NCBI GenBank assembly: GCA_052103955.1
Contig: JBQELO010000004.1
Span: 1 to 64,000, forward strand
From: Paenalcaligenes sp052103955
GTDB lineage: Bacteria > Pseudomonadota > Gammaproteobacteria > Burkholderiales > Burkholderiaceae_B
Reading direction: 5' to 3'
DNA length: 64,000 nt
Part shown: positions 27,326-35,858 of the stretch, one piece after another
How the letters are laid out: each line of letters opens with the position of its first letter
Numbering within the stretch: the stretch's first letter is position 1
Program-made: the position numbers and the translations under genes
Notes under the pieces: model-generated
What the model saw: only the letters and a program-made list of their open reading frames with translations
The model's database searches: none
What the model was told of the DNA's origin: nothing

Positions 27326-30064
27326 ATGGTTTCATTGCTCAAAAAGCTTATTGGCAGCCGCAACGACAGGTTGCTACGACAATACCGTAAACAGGTAACG
27401 CAAATTAATGCGTTAGAACCTGAGTACGCCGCTCTCAGCGATGACGCGCTGAAAGGCAAAACTGCCGAATTCAGGCAGCGACTCGCCGATGGCAAATCTC
27501 TGGATGGGCTATTACCAGAAGCTTTTGCAGTAGTCCGTGAGGCCAGTAAGCGTGTATTCGGTATGCGCCACTTTGATGTGCAGCTACTGGGTGCGATTGC
27601 TTTGCACTACGGCAAAATCGCCGAAATGCGTACCGGTGAAGGTAAAACACTGATGGCCACGTTGGCGGTGTACCTGAATGCACTGCCTGCTAAAGGTGTG
27701 CACGTGGTGACTGTGAACGATTACTTGGCGCGACGCGATGCCGAGCAAATGAGCCGCTTGTACAACTTCTTGGGTTTGTCGGTAGGGGTGGTAGTACCTC
27801 AGCAAGATAACGAAGAGAAAAAAGCAGCCTATCAAGCTGATATTACTTACGGTACAAATAACGAGTACGGCTTTGATTACTTGCGCGACAACATGGAATA
27901 CCGCGCAGAAGATCGCCGTCAACGTAGTTTGAGCTATGCGATTGTCGACGAGGTGGATTCCATCTTGATTGACGAAGCACGTACACCGTTGATCATTTCA
28001 GGTCAGGCAGACGATAACACCGAGCTGTACAAGGCCATGAACGTGGTGCCTTCCATGCTGACACGCATGAAAGAAGAGCCAAAGCCACATGAGCCTGAGC
28101 CTGAAGGTGATTTCTGGGTAGATGAAAAAGCCCAGCAAGTGCATATTTCTGAAGCTGGTCACGAGCGTGCCGAGCAAATTCTGGTTGAGATTGGTTTGTT
28201 GCCAGAAGGCGAGTCGTTGTACGACCCACGTCATATTTCATTGATGCACAACTTGGTGGGCGCATTGCGTGCGCACAACTTGTTCTTCCGCGATCAGCAG
28301 TACGTGGTGCAGAACGATGAAGTGGTGATTGTGGATGAGTTCACTGGCCGTTTGATGGTGGGTCGTCGTTGGTCTGACGGTTTGCATCAGTCTGTAGAAG
28401 CCAAAGAAGGCGTACGTATTCAGAACGAGAACCAGACACTGGCTTCTATTACGTTCCAGAACTACTTCCGTATGTACGATAAGCTGGGCGGTATGACGGG
28501 TACGGCCGATACCGAAGCGTACGAGTTCCAAGAAATTTACGGTCTAGAAACCGTGATCATTCCTACCAACCGTCCGATGGTTCGGGTGGATCAAAATGAT
28601 CAAGTTTATAAAACCGATAAGGAAAAATACGCGGCTATTCTGAATGACATCAAAGATTGTCATGAGCGCGGGCAACCTGTGTTGGTAGGTACGACCAGTA
28701 TCGAAAACTCCGAGTTGCTTTCCAATATGTTGAACACTGCGAAAATGCCGCATGAAGTGCTGAATGCTAAACAGCACGCGCGTGAAGCGGAAATCGTTGC
28801 TGAAGCAGGTAAGCCTGGCCGCATTACGATTGCGACCAACATGGCGGGCCGTGGTACAGACATCGTGCTGGGTGGTAGCGTAGAGCGTCAGGCTATGCTG
28901 ATCCAAGCAGATGAATCTTTAAGCGAAGACGAAAAAGCACAACGTATTGCCACGCTGAAAGCCGAGTGGAAACCACTGAACGATCAAGTAAAAGCGGCTG
29001 GTGGCTTGCGTATTATCGGTACAGAGCGCCATGAGTCTCGCCGTATTGATAACCAGTTGCGAGGTCGTGCTGGCCGTCAGGGTGACCCTGGTTCATCACG
29101 TTTCTACTTGTCGTTGGATGATTCCTTGATGCGTATTTTTGCGGGTGACCGCGTACGCGCCATTATGGATAGACTGCGTTTGCCTGAGGGTGAGCCTATA
29201 GAAGCACGTATGGTGTCGCGCTCTATTGAGTCGGCACAACGTAAAGTGGAAGCTCGTAACTTCGACATTCGTAAACAGTTGCTGCAATACGATGACGTGT
29301 CTAATGACCAACGTAAGGTTATTTATGCACAGCGTACTGACGTTCTAGAGTCCGAAGACGTAAGCGATGCTATTGCTAACTTGCGTGTTGCGGCTGTGTC
29401 AGATCTGTTCCACCAGTACGTGCCTGAGCACTCCATGGAAGAGCAATGGGATCTGGCAGGTTTGCAAGCTATCCTAGAAAGCGAATGGCAGATCAAGATT
29501 GATCTGGCCACTATGGTGGAAAAAGACACCAGCTTGTCTGAGGAAGACTTGTTAGATGCCGTGCTGGAAGCCTCTGCTAAACAGTTGCAAGACAAAGTGA
29601 CTCAAGTGGGCGCTCAAAACTGGGCTAGCTTTGAGCGTGCTGTGACATTGCAGTCTATTGACACGCAATGGCGAGGTCACTTGCAAGCCTTAGATCACCT
29701 GCGTCAAGGTATTCATCTGCGCGGCTATGCACAGAAGGATCCTAAGCAAGAGTACAAACGTGAAGCGTTTGAAATGTTTGCGGCGATGTTGGATCGCATC
29801 CGTGATGACGTAGTGCGTGTATTGCTGACAGTGCGTATCCAACCTTCTGAGCAACAAGCGCCTGCTGAAGCTGTGGAGCAACCTGCCGCTGAGCAAGTGC
29901 GTTACCACCATGCTGATTACGATGCAGCACTGCGTGGCGAAGCCCTAGACTTGAACGAAGAAGCCCCCGCTGAAGAAGGTGATGAGCAGCGTGTAGGCCG
30001 TAACGACCCTTGCCCATGCGGTAGCGGTAAGAAGTATAAACACTGCCACGGTAAGCTAAGCTGA
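27326..30064 (+). CDS. secA: Preprotein translocase ATPase SecA
   Basis: Motor ATPase driving secretory proteins through SecYEG. 912 residues, close to E. coli (901). Walker A is MRTGEGKTLM at 101-110; DEVDSILIDEARTPLIISG follows near 208; TNMAGRGTDIVLGG, and the RIDNQLRGRAGRQGDPGSSRF motif of nucleotide domain 2, are intact. The C-terminal zinc site, which binds SecB and phospholipid, uses C896, C898, C907 and H908. A 108-base spacer precedes the gene; a terminator follows. Confidence 0.98.
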   Translation: MVSLLKKLIGSRNDRLLRQYRKQVTQINALEPEYAALSDDALKGKTAEFRQRLADGKSLDGLLPEAFAVVREASKRVFGMRHFDVQLLGAIALHYGKIAEMRTGEGKTLMATLAVYLNALPAKGVHVVTVNDYLARRDAEQMSRLYNFLGLSVGVVVPQQDNEEKKAAYQADITYGTNNEYGFDYLRDNMEYRAEDRRQRSLSYAIVDEVDSILIDEARTPLIISGQADDNTELYKAMNVVPSMLTRMKEEPKPHEPEPEGDFWVDEKAQQVHISEAGHERAEQILVEIGLLPEGESLYDPRHISLMHNLVGALRAHNLFFRDQQYVVQNDEVVIVDEFTGRLMVGRRWSDGLHQSVEAKEGVRIQNENQTLASITFQNYFRMYDKLGGMTGTADTEAYEFQEIYGLETVIIPTNRPMVRVDQNDQVYKTDKEKYAAILNDIKDCHERGQPVLVGTTSIENSELLSNMLNTAKMPHEVLNAKQHAREAEIVAEAGKPGRITIATNMAGRGTDIVLGGSVERQAMLIQADESLSEDEKAQRIATLKAEWKPLNDQVKAAGGLRIIGTERHESRRIDNQLRGRAGRQGDPGSSRFYLSLDDSLMRIFAGDRVRAIMDRLRLPEGEPIEARMVSRSIESAQRKVEARNFDIRKQLLQYDDVSNDQRKVIYAQRTDVLESEDVSDAIANLRVAAVSDLFHQYVPEHSMEEQWDLAGLQAILESEWQIKIDLATMVEKDTSLSEEDLLDAVLEASAKQLQDKVTQVGAQNWASFERAVTLQSIDTQWRGHLQALDHLRQGIHLRGYAQKDPKQEYKREAFEMFAAMLDRIRDDVVRVLLTVRIQPSEQQAPAEAVEQPAAEQVRYHHADYDAALRGEALDLNEEAPAEEGDEQRVGRNDPCPCGSGKKYKHCHGKLS

Positions 30065-30080
30065 TCCCTGTGTAGTGAAG

Positions 30081-30117
30081 AAAAAAGCCTGCCATATTCA
30101 TGGCAGGCTTTTTTTAT
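30081..30117. terminator. Bidirectional terminator between secA and the IclR gene
   Basis: AAGCCTGCCAT (30085-30095) pairs with ATGGCAGGCTT (30100-30110), flanked by six A on the left and seven further T on the right. It can end both secA and the converging regulator gene. Confidence 0.93.
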
Positions 30118-30158
30118 TGCTCTCTACCGAGGGTAAGACGGCGGAGGCAGCAATGGGT

Positions 30159-30968
30159 TTAGTTTTCCTCTTCGGGATACCCAATGCTTCTGGATATATT
30201 CATCGCACTCTCACGTAAACGTGTTGCGGTGGGGCCATCCCAATTGCCATCAAAGCTATTGCTGGGACCCATGATGAGTATACCTAGCACTATGTGCCCA
30301 TTCGCATCAAACACAGGGGCACAGAAAGCGTCTATACCAGGAATGGGCATGCCCAATGTGCGTGATAGCCCATATTTTCGAGTTTCAGTTAAATGTTGTT
30401 CTAACGCTGAGGTATCTAACTCTGGTTGAGAGCCTGTACGCCCATTTTTCTGGCGCTGTTCTAGACGTAGATGTTGTTCTACTACTTTTTGTGGCAAATA
30501 GGCAGCAAATAGTCTACCTGTAGCCGTATTCGCAAGTGACATTACTGTGCCAGCTCTAAGGTTCACATGCAGTGTTTCGGCGGGTTCTTCTAGACGAACG
30601 ATGGTTGCGCCTAAGTTTCCCCACACGGCTAATGCCACGCTATAGCCAGTTTCTCTGGCCAATGCTTCGGCTAAAGGCGTGGCTTCACGCAGAGGGTCTA
30701 GCCTACGTAACCGGGCTAGTCCCAGTTGCAATGCTAGAGGCCCTAACTCGTAGTGCCCCGCATCATTTTGCGTGACAAAACCCACTTTTAAAAAACTCAC
30801 CATATAAGGATGGGCCTTGCTGGTACTCATCCCTGCGGCCGAGGCTAAATCTTTTAGCGGTAGAGGCGTGCCTTGTTGAGCCAACTGATTCAGTAGCTCA
30901 CTTCCAATCTCTATGGATTGAATACCGCGTCGATTCTTTTCTGTAACGGAAGGAATAGGTTTTTGCAT
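30159..30968 (-). CDS. IclR-family transcriptional regulator
   Basis: 269 residues: an N-terminal winged helix-turn-helix (about 14-75; LPLKDLASAAGMSTSKAHPYMVSFLKVGF) and a C-terminal effector domain (about 90-265; GIDAFCAPVFDANGHIVLGILIMGP). IclR proteins control catabolic operons and sense small aromatic or aliphatic acids. It is transcribed away from the flavoprotein-SDR-transporter cluster and shares a 135-base intergenic region with it, so it is the likely regulator of that cluster. The effector is unknown. Confidence 0.92.
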   Translation of the reverse strand: MQKPIPSVTEKNRRGIQSIEIGSELLNQLAQQGTPLPLKDLASAAGMSTSKAHPYMVSFLKVGFVTQNDAGHYELGPLALQLGLARLRRLDPLREATPLAEALARETGYSVALAVWGNLGATIVRLEEPAETLHVNLRAGTVMSLANTATGRLFAAYLPQKVVEQHLRLEQRQKNGRTGSQPELDTSALEQHLTETRKYGLSRTLGMPIPGIDAFCAPVFDANGHIVLGILIMGPSNSFDGNWDGPTATRLRESAMNISRSIGYPEEEN

Positions 30969-30997
30969 AAGTTCAGAGTAGGGAAAACGATGACTGA

Positions 30998-31003
30998 ATT
31001 ATA
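30998..31003 (-). promoter_or_regulatory. -10 box of the IclR gene
   Basis: On the minus strand this is a perfect TATAAT, 30 bases before the regulator's start codon. The -35 region (about 31021-31026) is poor, so activation or a weak basal promoter is possible. Confidence 0.5.
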
Positions 31004-31029
31004 GGTATAGAAAAATATTTTGTGTTTAA

Positions 31030-31061
31030 AATATCAGATGTATTCGTTAGTTTCAGATATT
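31030..31061. promoter_or_regulatory. Candidate IclR operator (dyad)
   Basis: AATATC at 31030-31035 and GATATT at 31056-31061 form an inverted repeat, with TCAGAT also repeated directly at 31034 and 31053 (19 bases apart, about two helix turns). The element lies between the divergent regulator and flavoprotein genes and next to the regulator's -35 position. Assignment as an operator is inference from place and symmetry. Confidence 0.4.
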
Positions 31062-31103
31062 AAATCTTAGGTGAACGCGTTCGTTAGTTGTTGGAGACAG
31101 ATA

Positions 31104-32816
31104 ATGCCACAAAATAAGATGTCAGTAGATGTTGTTGTTGTAGGAACGGGAGCGTCTGGCATGTCCACGGCGATTACCGCGGCAGCTCAGGGCTTGAGTG
31201 TCTTGGTGTTAGAAAAAGAAAAAATGTTCGGGGGTACCACCGCGCGCTCAGGTGGTTGGTTATGGATACCGGGCACACGCTTGGCGACAGAGCAAGGCAT
31301 TCATGAGCCTGCCGGTGCTGCTAAAACCTATTTGAAACATGAGACCACTACACATTTTGATGAGGCTCGTGTGGATGCATTTTTAGAAAATGGTCCTAAG
31401 GCTGTGGAGTTCTTCACGCGTAACACCTGCGTGCAGTTCGATATGCCACCTGTTTTTCCGGATTACCATGCTGAGGCAGAAGGTGGTCAGCCGGGTGGGC
31501 GTTCTATGGTGACACGTCCATTTGATGGGCGTGAGCTGGGTGACAGAGTGAAAAAACTTGCGCCTGCGCTACCAGAACTTACCGTGTTTGGCATGATGTT
31601 GGGCTCTGGCGCTGAAATTAAGCATTTCATGCGGGCATTCAAATCTCCCGCTTCATTTTGCTATGTAGCTAAACGGTTGAGCCGACACTTTTTGGATGTG
31701 GTTCGTTATGGCCGTGGCATGACACTCACCAATGGCAATGCACTGGCGGGCCGCTTAGCCAAAGCAGCGCAAGACTTGAAAATACCAGTGTGGTTGGACG
31801 CTAAGGTCACTGCTTTACTGTATGAGCAGGGGCGTGTGGCTGGTGTACGTGTGCAGCATGAAGGCAAAGAACAAGAGATCGCTGCACGTTTAGGTGTGGT
31901 GTTGGCTTGTGGTGGTTTTCCTTATGATGTTCAGCGTCGTAAAGCACTATTTCAACATGCCCCTACAGGGCTAGAACATTTTTCACCTTCACCCTCTAGC
32001 AATACCGGTGATGGCCTACGGTTGGCAGAAGAGGTGGGCGGGTATGTAGACCCTACTATTCCTCATGCTGCTGCGTGGGTGCCTACTTCGGTAACTACAC
32101 GAAACGATGGTTCTACAGGGGTGATGCCTCACTTTATTGACCGAGCAAAACCCGGTGTGATTGCAGTGAATAAAAAGGGAAAACGCTTTGCTAACGAGGG
32201 AAATTCCTATCACGATTTTGTGCAGAGCATGGTGGCTACGTGTGCTGACGAGTCTGAAGTTAGTGTGTGGTTGCTCTGTGATCACAAGGCTTTGCGTAAC
32301 TATGGGCTGGGCTGCGTAGCCCCTTTCCCTATGCCTATAGGTAGACATCTGCGTAGTGGATATCTGAAAAAGGGCAAAAGCCTGACGGCGTTGGCAGCTC
32401 AGATCGGGGTAGACGCTACTACGTTAGAACACACTGTGCAGGAGTTCAACGCGCATGCTCGCCAAGGCCAAGATCCTATGTTTGATAAAGGTGGTCAAGC
32501 CTATAACCGCTATCAAGGCGATGCCAACGTAAGTCCAAACCCATGTTTGGCCCCCTTGGAAACAGGACCGTATTACGCCATCAAATTAGTGGTGGGGGAT
32601 ATTGGCACTTTTGCTGGCCTAGTTACCGATGCACACACCCATGTGCTGGATAGTAGTGGCCAACGCATTAATGGGTTGTTTGCTGTTGGTAACGATGCGG
32701 CCAGCATCATGGGTGGCAATTATCCTGGTGCCGGCATTACCTTAGGTCCCGCTTTAACGTTTGGTTATGTGGCCGGTATGGAATTGGCTGCAGAGCAACA
32801 ACGCATAAGCGCTTAA
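31104..32816 (+). CDS. FAD-dependent oxidoreductase, KstD/fumarate reductase-like
   Basis: 570-residue flavoprotein of the FAD-binding-2 family. The N-terminal dinucleotide fold is VVVVGTGASGMSTAITAAA, followed by GGTTARSGGWLWIPG; the C-terminal part GNYPGAGITLGPALTFGY resembles 3-ketosteroid-1-dehydrogenases. Members introduce or reduce C=C bonds next to a ketone or acid. No signal peptide or haem motif is seen, so it should be cytosolic. The frame opens at 31071, but GGAG at 31093-31096 selects the ATG at 31104. First gene of the divergent operon; the substrate is unknown and a steroid need not be involved. Confidence 0.87.
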   Translation: MPQNKMSVDVVVVGTGASGMSTAITAAAQGLSVLVLEKEKMFGGTTARSGGWLWIPGTRLATEQGIHEPAGAAKTYLKHETTTHFDEARVDAFLENGPKAVEFFTRNTCVQFDMPPVFPDYHAEAEGGQPGGRSMVTRPFDGRELGDRVKKLAPALPELTVFGMMLGSGAEIKHFMRAFKSPASFCYVAKRLSRHFLDVVRYGRGMTLTNGNALAGRLAKAAQDLKIPVWLDAKVTALLYEQGRVAGVRVQHEGKEQEIAARLGVVLACGGFPYDVQRRKALFQHAPTGLEHFSPSPSSNTGDGLRLAEEVGGYVDPTIPHAAAWVPTSVTTRNDGSTGVMPHFIDRAKPGVIAVNKKGKRFANEGNSYHDFVQSMVATCADESEVSVWLLCDHKALRNYGLGCVAPFPMPIGRHLRSGYLKKGKSLTALAAQIGVDATTLEHTVQEFNAHARQGQDPMFDKGGQAYNRYQGDANVSPNPCLAPLETGPYYAIKLVVGDIGTFAGLVTDAHTHVLDSSGQRINGLFAVGNDAASIMGGNYPGAGITLGPALTFGYVAGMELAAEQQRISA

Positions 32817-32831
32817 GCGTAAGGGGTAGTG

Positions 32832-33611
32832 ATGAATACAGCTACGCAAACAATGACTTCGTCGCTCTTAGTTGGTCGCTTAGCATTTATTACGGGTGCT
32901 GGGCAAGGTAATGGACGCGCGTTGGCAATAGGTTTGGCACAAGCAGGTGCCAGAGTCATTGCTACCGATGTGCAGCAGGCTGCGGCGGTTGATACAGCCA
33001 CACTGATTACGGCACAGGGTGGTCAGGCATGGGCCTACGGCTTAGATGTATGTGATGAACAGGCTTGTCAGGCTATTGCAGAGCGAGTGGCTGCAGACGT
33101 GGGGCAGGTCAGTGTATTAATTAATAACGCAGGCATCATTATTCGCTCAGGCATGACAGCTCCACATGCTGCAAAACATTGGCGCGACACTATGGACGTG
33201 AACGTGCAGGGTACCTTCAATGTGACACATGCTTTTTTACCTGCTATACGCGCTACCAAGGGCAATATTTTGAACATTGCCTCTATTGCGGCGTATGCAG
33301 GGCAGGGCGGCAGTGTGGGGTATTCCCCATCCAAAGGTGCGATCAAAATGTTCACCCAAGCTTTGGCGGCAGAGTTGGCCCCAGAGGGAGTGCGTGTGAA
33401 TGCACTGGCGCCTGGTGTGATTAACACCCCTATGACAGCAGCGACTCAATCTCATCCTGAACGGTTAGCGAGTTTTATGACGCGTATTCCTATGGGGCGT
33501 TTGGGGGAGCCTGATGAATTAGTCGGGCCTACCGTTTTTTTGGTTTCTGATATGGCAGCGTATGTGACGGGTGTCACGCTTGCTGTAGATGGGGGGTTTT
33601 TGGCAGTTTGA
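32832..33611 (+). CDS. Short-chain dehydrogenase/reductase
   Basis: 259-residue classical SDR that should interconvert an alcohol and a ketone with NAD(P). Features: the cofactor loop ITGAGQGNGRALA near residue 18, NNAG near 98, catalytic Ser in NIASIAAYAG near 146 and YSPSK (Tyr and Lys) near 164, and the C-terminal TGVTLAVDGGF. AAGGGG at 32821-32826 points to the ATG at 32832; a GTG lies one codon earlier. It follows the flavoprotein gene by 15 bases and probably works on the same compound. Substrate unknown. Confidence 0.9.
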   Translation: MNTATQTMTSSLLVGRLAFITGAGQGNGRALAIGLAQAGARVIATDVQQAAAVDTATLITAQGGQAWAYGLDVCDEQACQAIAERVAADVGQVSVLINNAGIIIRSGMTAPHAAKHWRDTMDVNVQGTFNVTHAFLPAIRATKGNILNIASIAAYAGQGGSVGYSPSKGAIKMFTQALAAELAPEGVRVNALAPGVINTPMTAATQSHPERLASFMTRIPMGRLGEPDELVGPTVFLVSDMAAYVTGVTLAVDGGFLAV

Positions 33612-33658
33612 TGTGATGCAGCATTAATAATTTTATCGGCAGTACAAAGGAGACATGA

Positions 33659-34852
33659 ATGAATATTAGAAAATTAGGCATGTCCTTGCTCGCAGGGGCG
33701 GTATTAGCGGCAGGTAGTGTCAACGCACAAGAAATTCGATTTGGTTATAACGGTGATTTGTCTGCATCACCTTCTGCTCAGAGTGGACAAGCGGCTGTAT
33801 TAGGTATGCAAGCGGCAATTGAAGACCTGAATGCTGCGGGAGGCATATTAGGTCAGACGGTGACGCTAGTAACGCGAGATGATGGCTCTGCGCCGCCACG
33901 ATCCATACAGAATATGACGGATCTCATCGACAACGAGAAAGTGCAAGCGATTTTTGGGCCTACTAACTCGGGTAATGCGATGGCATGGAAGCACATCGCT
34001 AATCAAAAGAAAGTACCTGTGATGGGCAATGTGGCTTCAGGCACAGACATTACCAAACCTATGCGTGCGAATGCTGACAACTACATGTTCAGGGTCTCGA
34101 TGGTAGATCGTGAACAAGTGGCCGCATTGATGGCATATGTCAAAGCGAATGCTGCTGATTCTAAGGTGATCGGTCTAATGGCTGAAACCACTGGCTATGG
34201 TCAGGGCGGTATGAAAGACATGGAAGAGATCGCCAAGTTGCAAGGCATAGACATTGCGCAGATAGAGCACTTCGGGGTGAATGATACCGACATGACCTCC
34301 CAGCTAAATAAGATGCGTGCTGCGGGTGTAGATACGATTGTGGTATGGGCTCAGGGCACACCTATTGCGCAGATTATTCGCAGTATGGAAAAGATTGATT
34401 ACTTTCCACTCACGTTGACTTCATGGTCGTCCGACAACATTACTTTTTACGATGCCGCTGGCAGAGCTTTGTCTGAAAAGCCGCTCTTCATGCGTACGGT
34501 GAGTGAGGAGCGCACACCGGATCAAGAGCAACTTTTTTCTCGTATAGGTAGCAAGCTGCGTGCTCCTAGTTCTTTTTCATTTGCTTTGCATGGCTATGAC
34601 TCGGTGCTGCTAATGGCCGCGGCAATGGAACAAGCGGGTACTACGGAAGGCCCCGCAGTACGTCAGGCGTTAGAGTCGTTGCAAAAGCCTGTACAGGGTT
34701 TGCTGAAAGTCTATGAAACACCGTTTAGTGCTACCGATCACGAAGCGCTGAAAGCTGAGGATCTGGTGTGGATTCGTTGGAAAGAGGGCAGCCTCTTGCC
34801 GCATACCGATTCCATTATTGAGTCTTTAGATAGCCAAAGCTTCATCCAATAA
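33659..34852 (+). CDS. ABC transporter substrate-binding protein, branched-chain type
   Basis: 397-residue periplasmic binding protein of the Peripla_BP_6 (LivJ-like) family. The signal peptide is residues 1-23 or so (cut after GSVNA). The mature part starts IRFGYNGDLSASPSAQSGQAA, and GGILGQTVTLVTRDDGSAP is typical of the first lobe. Such proteins bind amino acids, but also aromatic acids and amides in Burkholderiales. AAAGGAGA at 33646-33653 supports the start. It feeds the permease and ATPase genes downstream. Confidence 0.92.
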   Translation: MNIRKLGMSLLAGAVLAAGSVNAQEIRFGYNGDLSASPSAQSGQAAVLGMQAAIEDLNAAGGILGQTVTLVTRDDGSAPPRSIQNMTDLIDNEKVQAIFGPTNSGNAMAWKHIANQKKVPVMGNVASGTDITKPMRANADNYMFRVSMVDREQVAALMAYVKANAADSKVIGLMAETTGYGQGGMKDMEEIAKLQGIDIAQIEHFGVNDTDMTSQLNKMRAAGVDTIVVWAQGTPIAQIIRSMEKIDYFPLTLTSWSSDNITFYDAAGRALSEKPLFMRTVSEERTPDQEQLFSRIGSKLRAPSSFSFALHGYDSVLLMAAAMEQAGTTEGPAVRQALESLQKPVQGLLKVYETPFSATDHEALKAEDLVWIRWKEGSLLPHTDSIIESLDSQSFIQ

Positions 34853-34891
34853 GCATTAAGAAGTTGTCGTTATTACTAAAAAATAGCAGCG

Positions 34892-34918
34892 GTGTTCGGC
34901 CTTGAGTGGGCCGAACAC
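34892..34918 (+). other. Hairpin between binding-protein and permease genes
   Basis: GTGTTCGGCC (34892-34901) pairs perfectly with GGCCGAACAC (34909-34918). The hairpin ends 3 bases before the ribosome site of the next gene and has no T-run. Such elements often lower expression of the downstream membrane genes or protect the upstream binding-protein mRNA; that role is inferred. Confidence 0.7.
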
Positions 34919-34934
34919 AGTAGGAGACAGATTC

Positions 34935-35858
34935 ATGATTGATGCTCTTTTACAGGCGTTGATTAGCGGCTTGGCAGTGGGTAGTGCGTATGCGCTAGTC
35001 GCACTGGGTTTCAGCATTACCTTTACCACGACAAAAACATTGAACTTTGCACATGGTGACTTTGTGTCCGCCGGGGCATTTATAGGCATGAGTGCGTTGT
35101 TTTTGATTTTGGGCATGCCAATTAGCTCTACGTCGTTTGGCACGGTGGTGCCAGCAGGGGAAACACAGTTCTTAGGGCTGTTTATCGTGCTGTTAGTCAT
35201 GGGGGCATTGGGGTGGTTGTTGTACGTGTTAGGGGTGCGGCCTTTTGCGGGGCGTCCTGGTCTGGCATGGGTAATGAGCACCTTGGGTTTTGGTGTCATG
35301 TTGCAAAGTGTAGGGATGGCCATTTGGGGGCCTAGACCTGTGGTCGTGCCTTCTCCGGTAGGGGATACGGTGATCCGCTTTTGGGGCATAGGCATACGTC
35401 CTCAGGAACTGCTGATGCTAGGAGTATCGGTAGTAGTAATGGTGGTATTTGAACGCATCATGAACCACACCCTTATTGGCAAAGCACTGCGAGCTGTGGC
35501 AGCGAATGGTGCTGTGGCAAGTCTAATGGGTATTAACACACAAGCCATGATGGTAGCGGCATTTGTGATTAGTTCTATGTTGGCTGGTTTATCAGGTTTC
35601 TTGTTAGCCCCTATTACACAAGCGTCATTGTTTATGGGGCTGGCTATAGGTTTGAAAGGTTTTTCTAGCGCCATGATCGGCGGGCTGAACAATCCGCGAG
35701 GTTGTGTGGTGGGCGGTTTTGTACTGGGTGTGTTTGAGTCAGGCGTAAACCTGTGGGAAGCGCAGTGGCGTGAGGTGGCCGTTTTTGTGCTGGTGATTCT
35801 GGTGCTGTCTTTCCGTCCTACCGGTTTGTTTGGTCGTAATCTAGCGGAGAAAATATGA
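34935..35858 (+). CDS. ABC transporter permease, LivH-like
   Basis: 307-residue inner-membrane permease with about eight hydrophobic segments. The family start SGLAVGSAYALVALGFSITF and TLNFAHGDFV are diagnostic of LivH-type permeases. The C-terminal KGFSSAMIGGLNNPRGCVVG is the loop facing the ATPase. Start chosen at 34935 because GGAG at 34922-34925 precedes it. The stop overlaps the next gene by 4 bases. Confidence 0.94.
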   Translation: MIDALLQALISGLAVGSAYALVALGFSITFTTTKTLNFAHGDFVSAGAFIGMSALFLILGMPISSTSFGTVVPAGETQFLGLFIVLLVMGALGWLLYVLGVRPFAGRPGLAWVMSTLGFGVMLQSVGMAIWGPRPVVVPSPVGDTVIRFWGIGIRPQELLMLGVSVVVMVVFERIMNHTLIGKALRAVAANGAVASLMGINTQAMMVAAFVISSMLAGLSGFLLAPITQASLFMGLAIGLKGFSSAMIGGLNNPRGCVVGGFVLGVFESGVNLWEAQWREVAVFVLVILVLSFRPTGLFGRNLAEKI

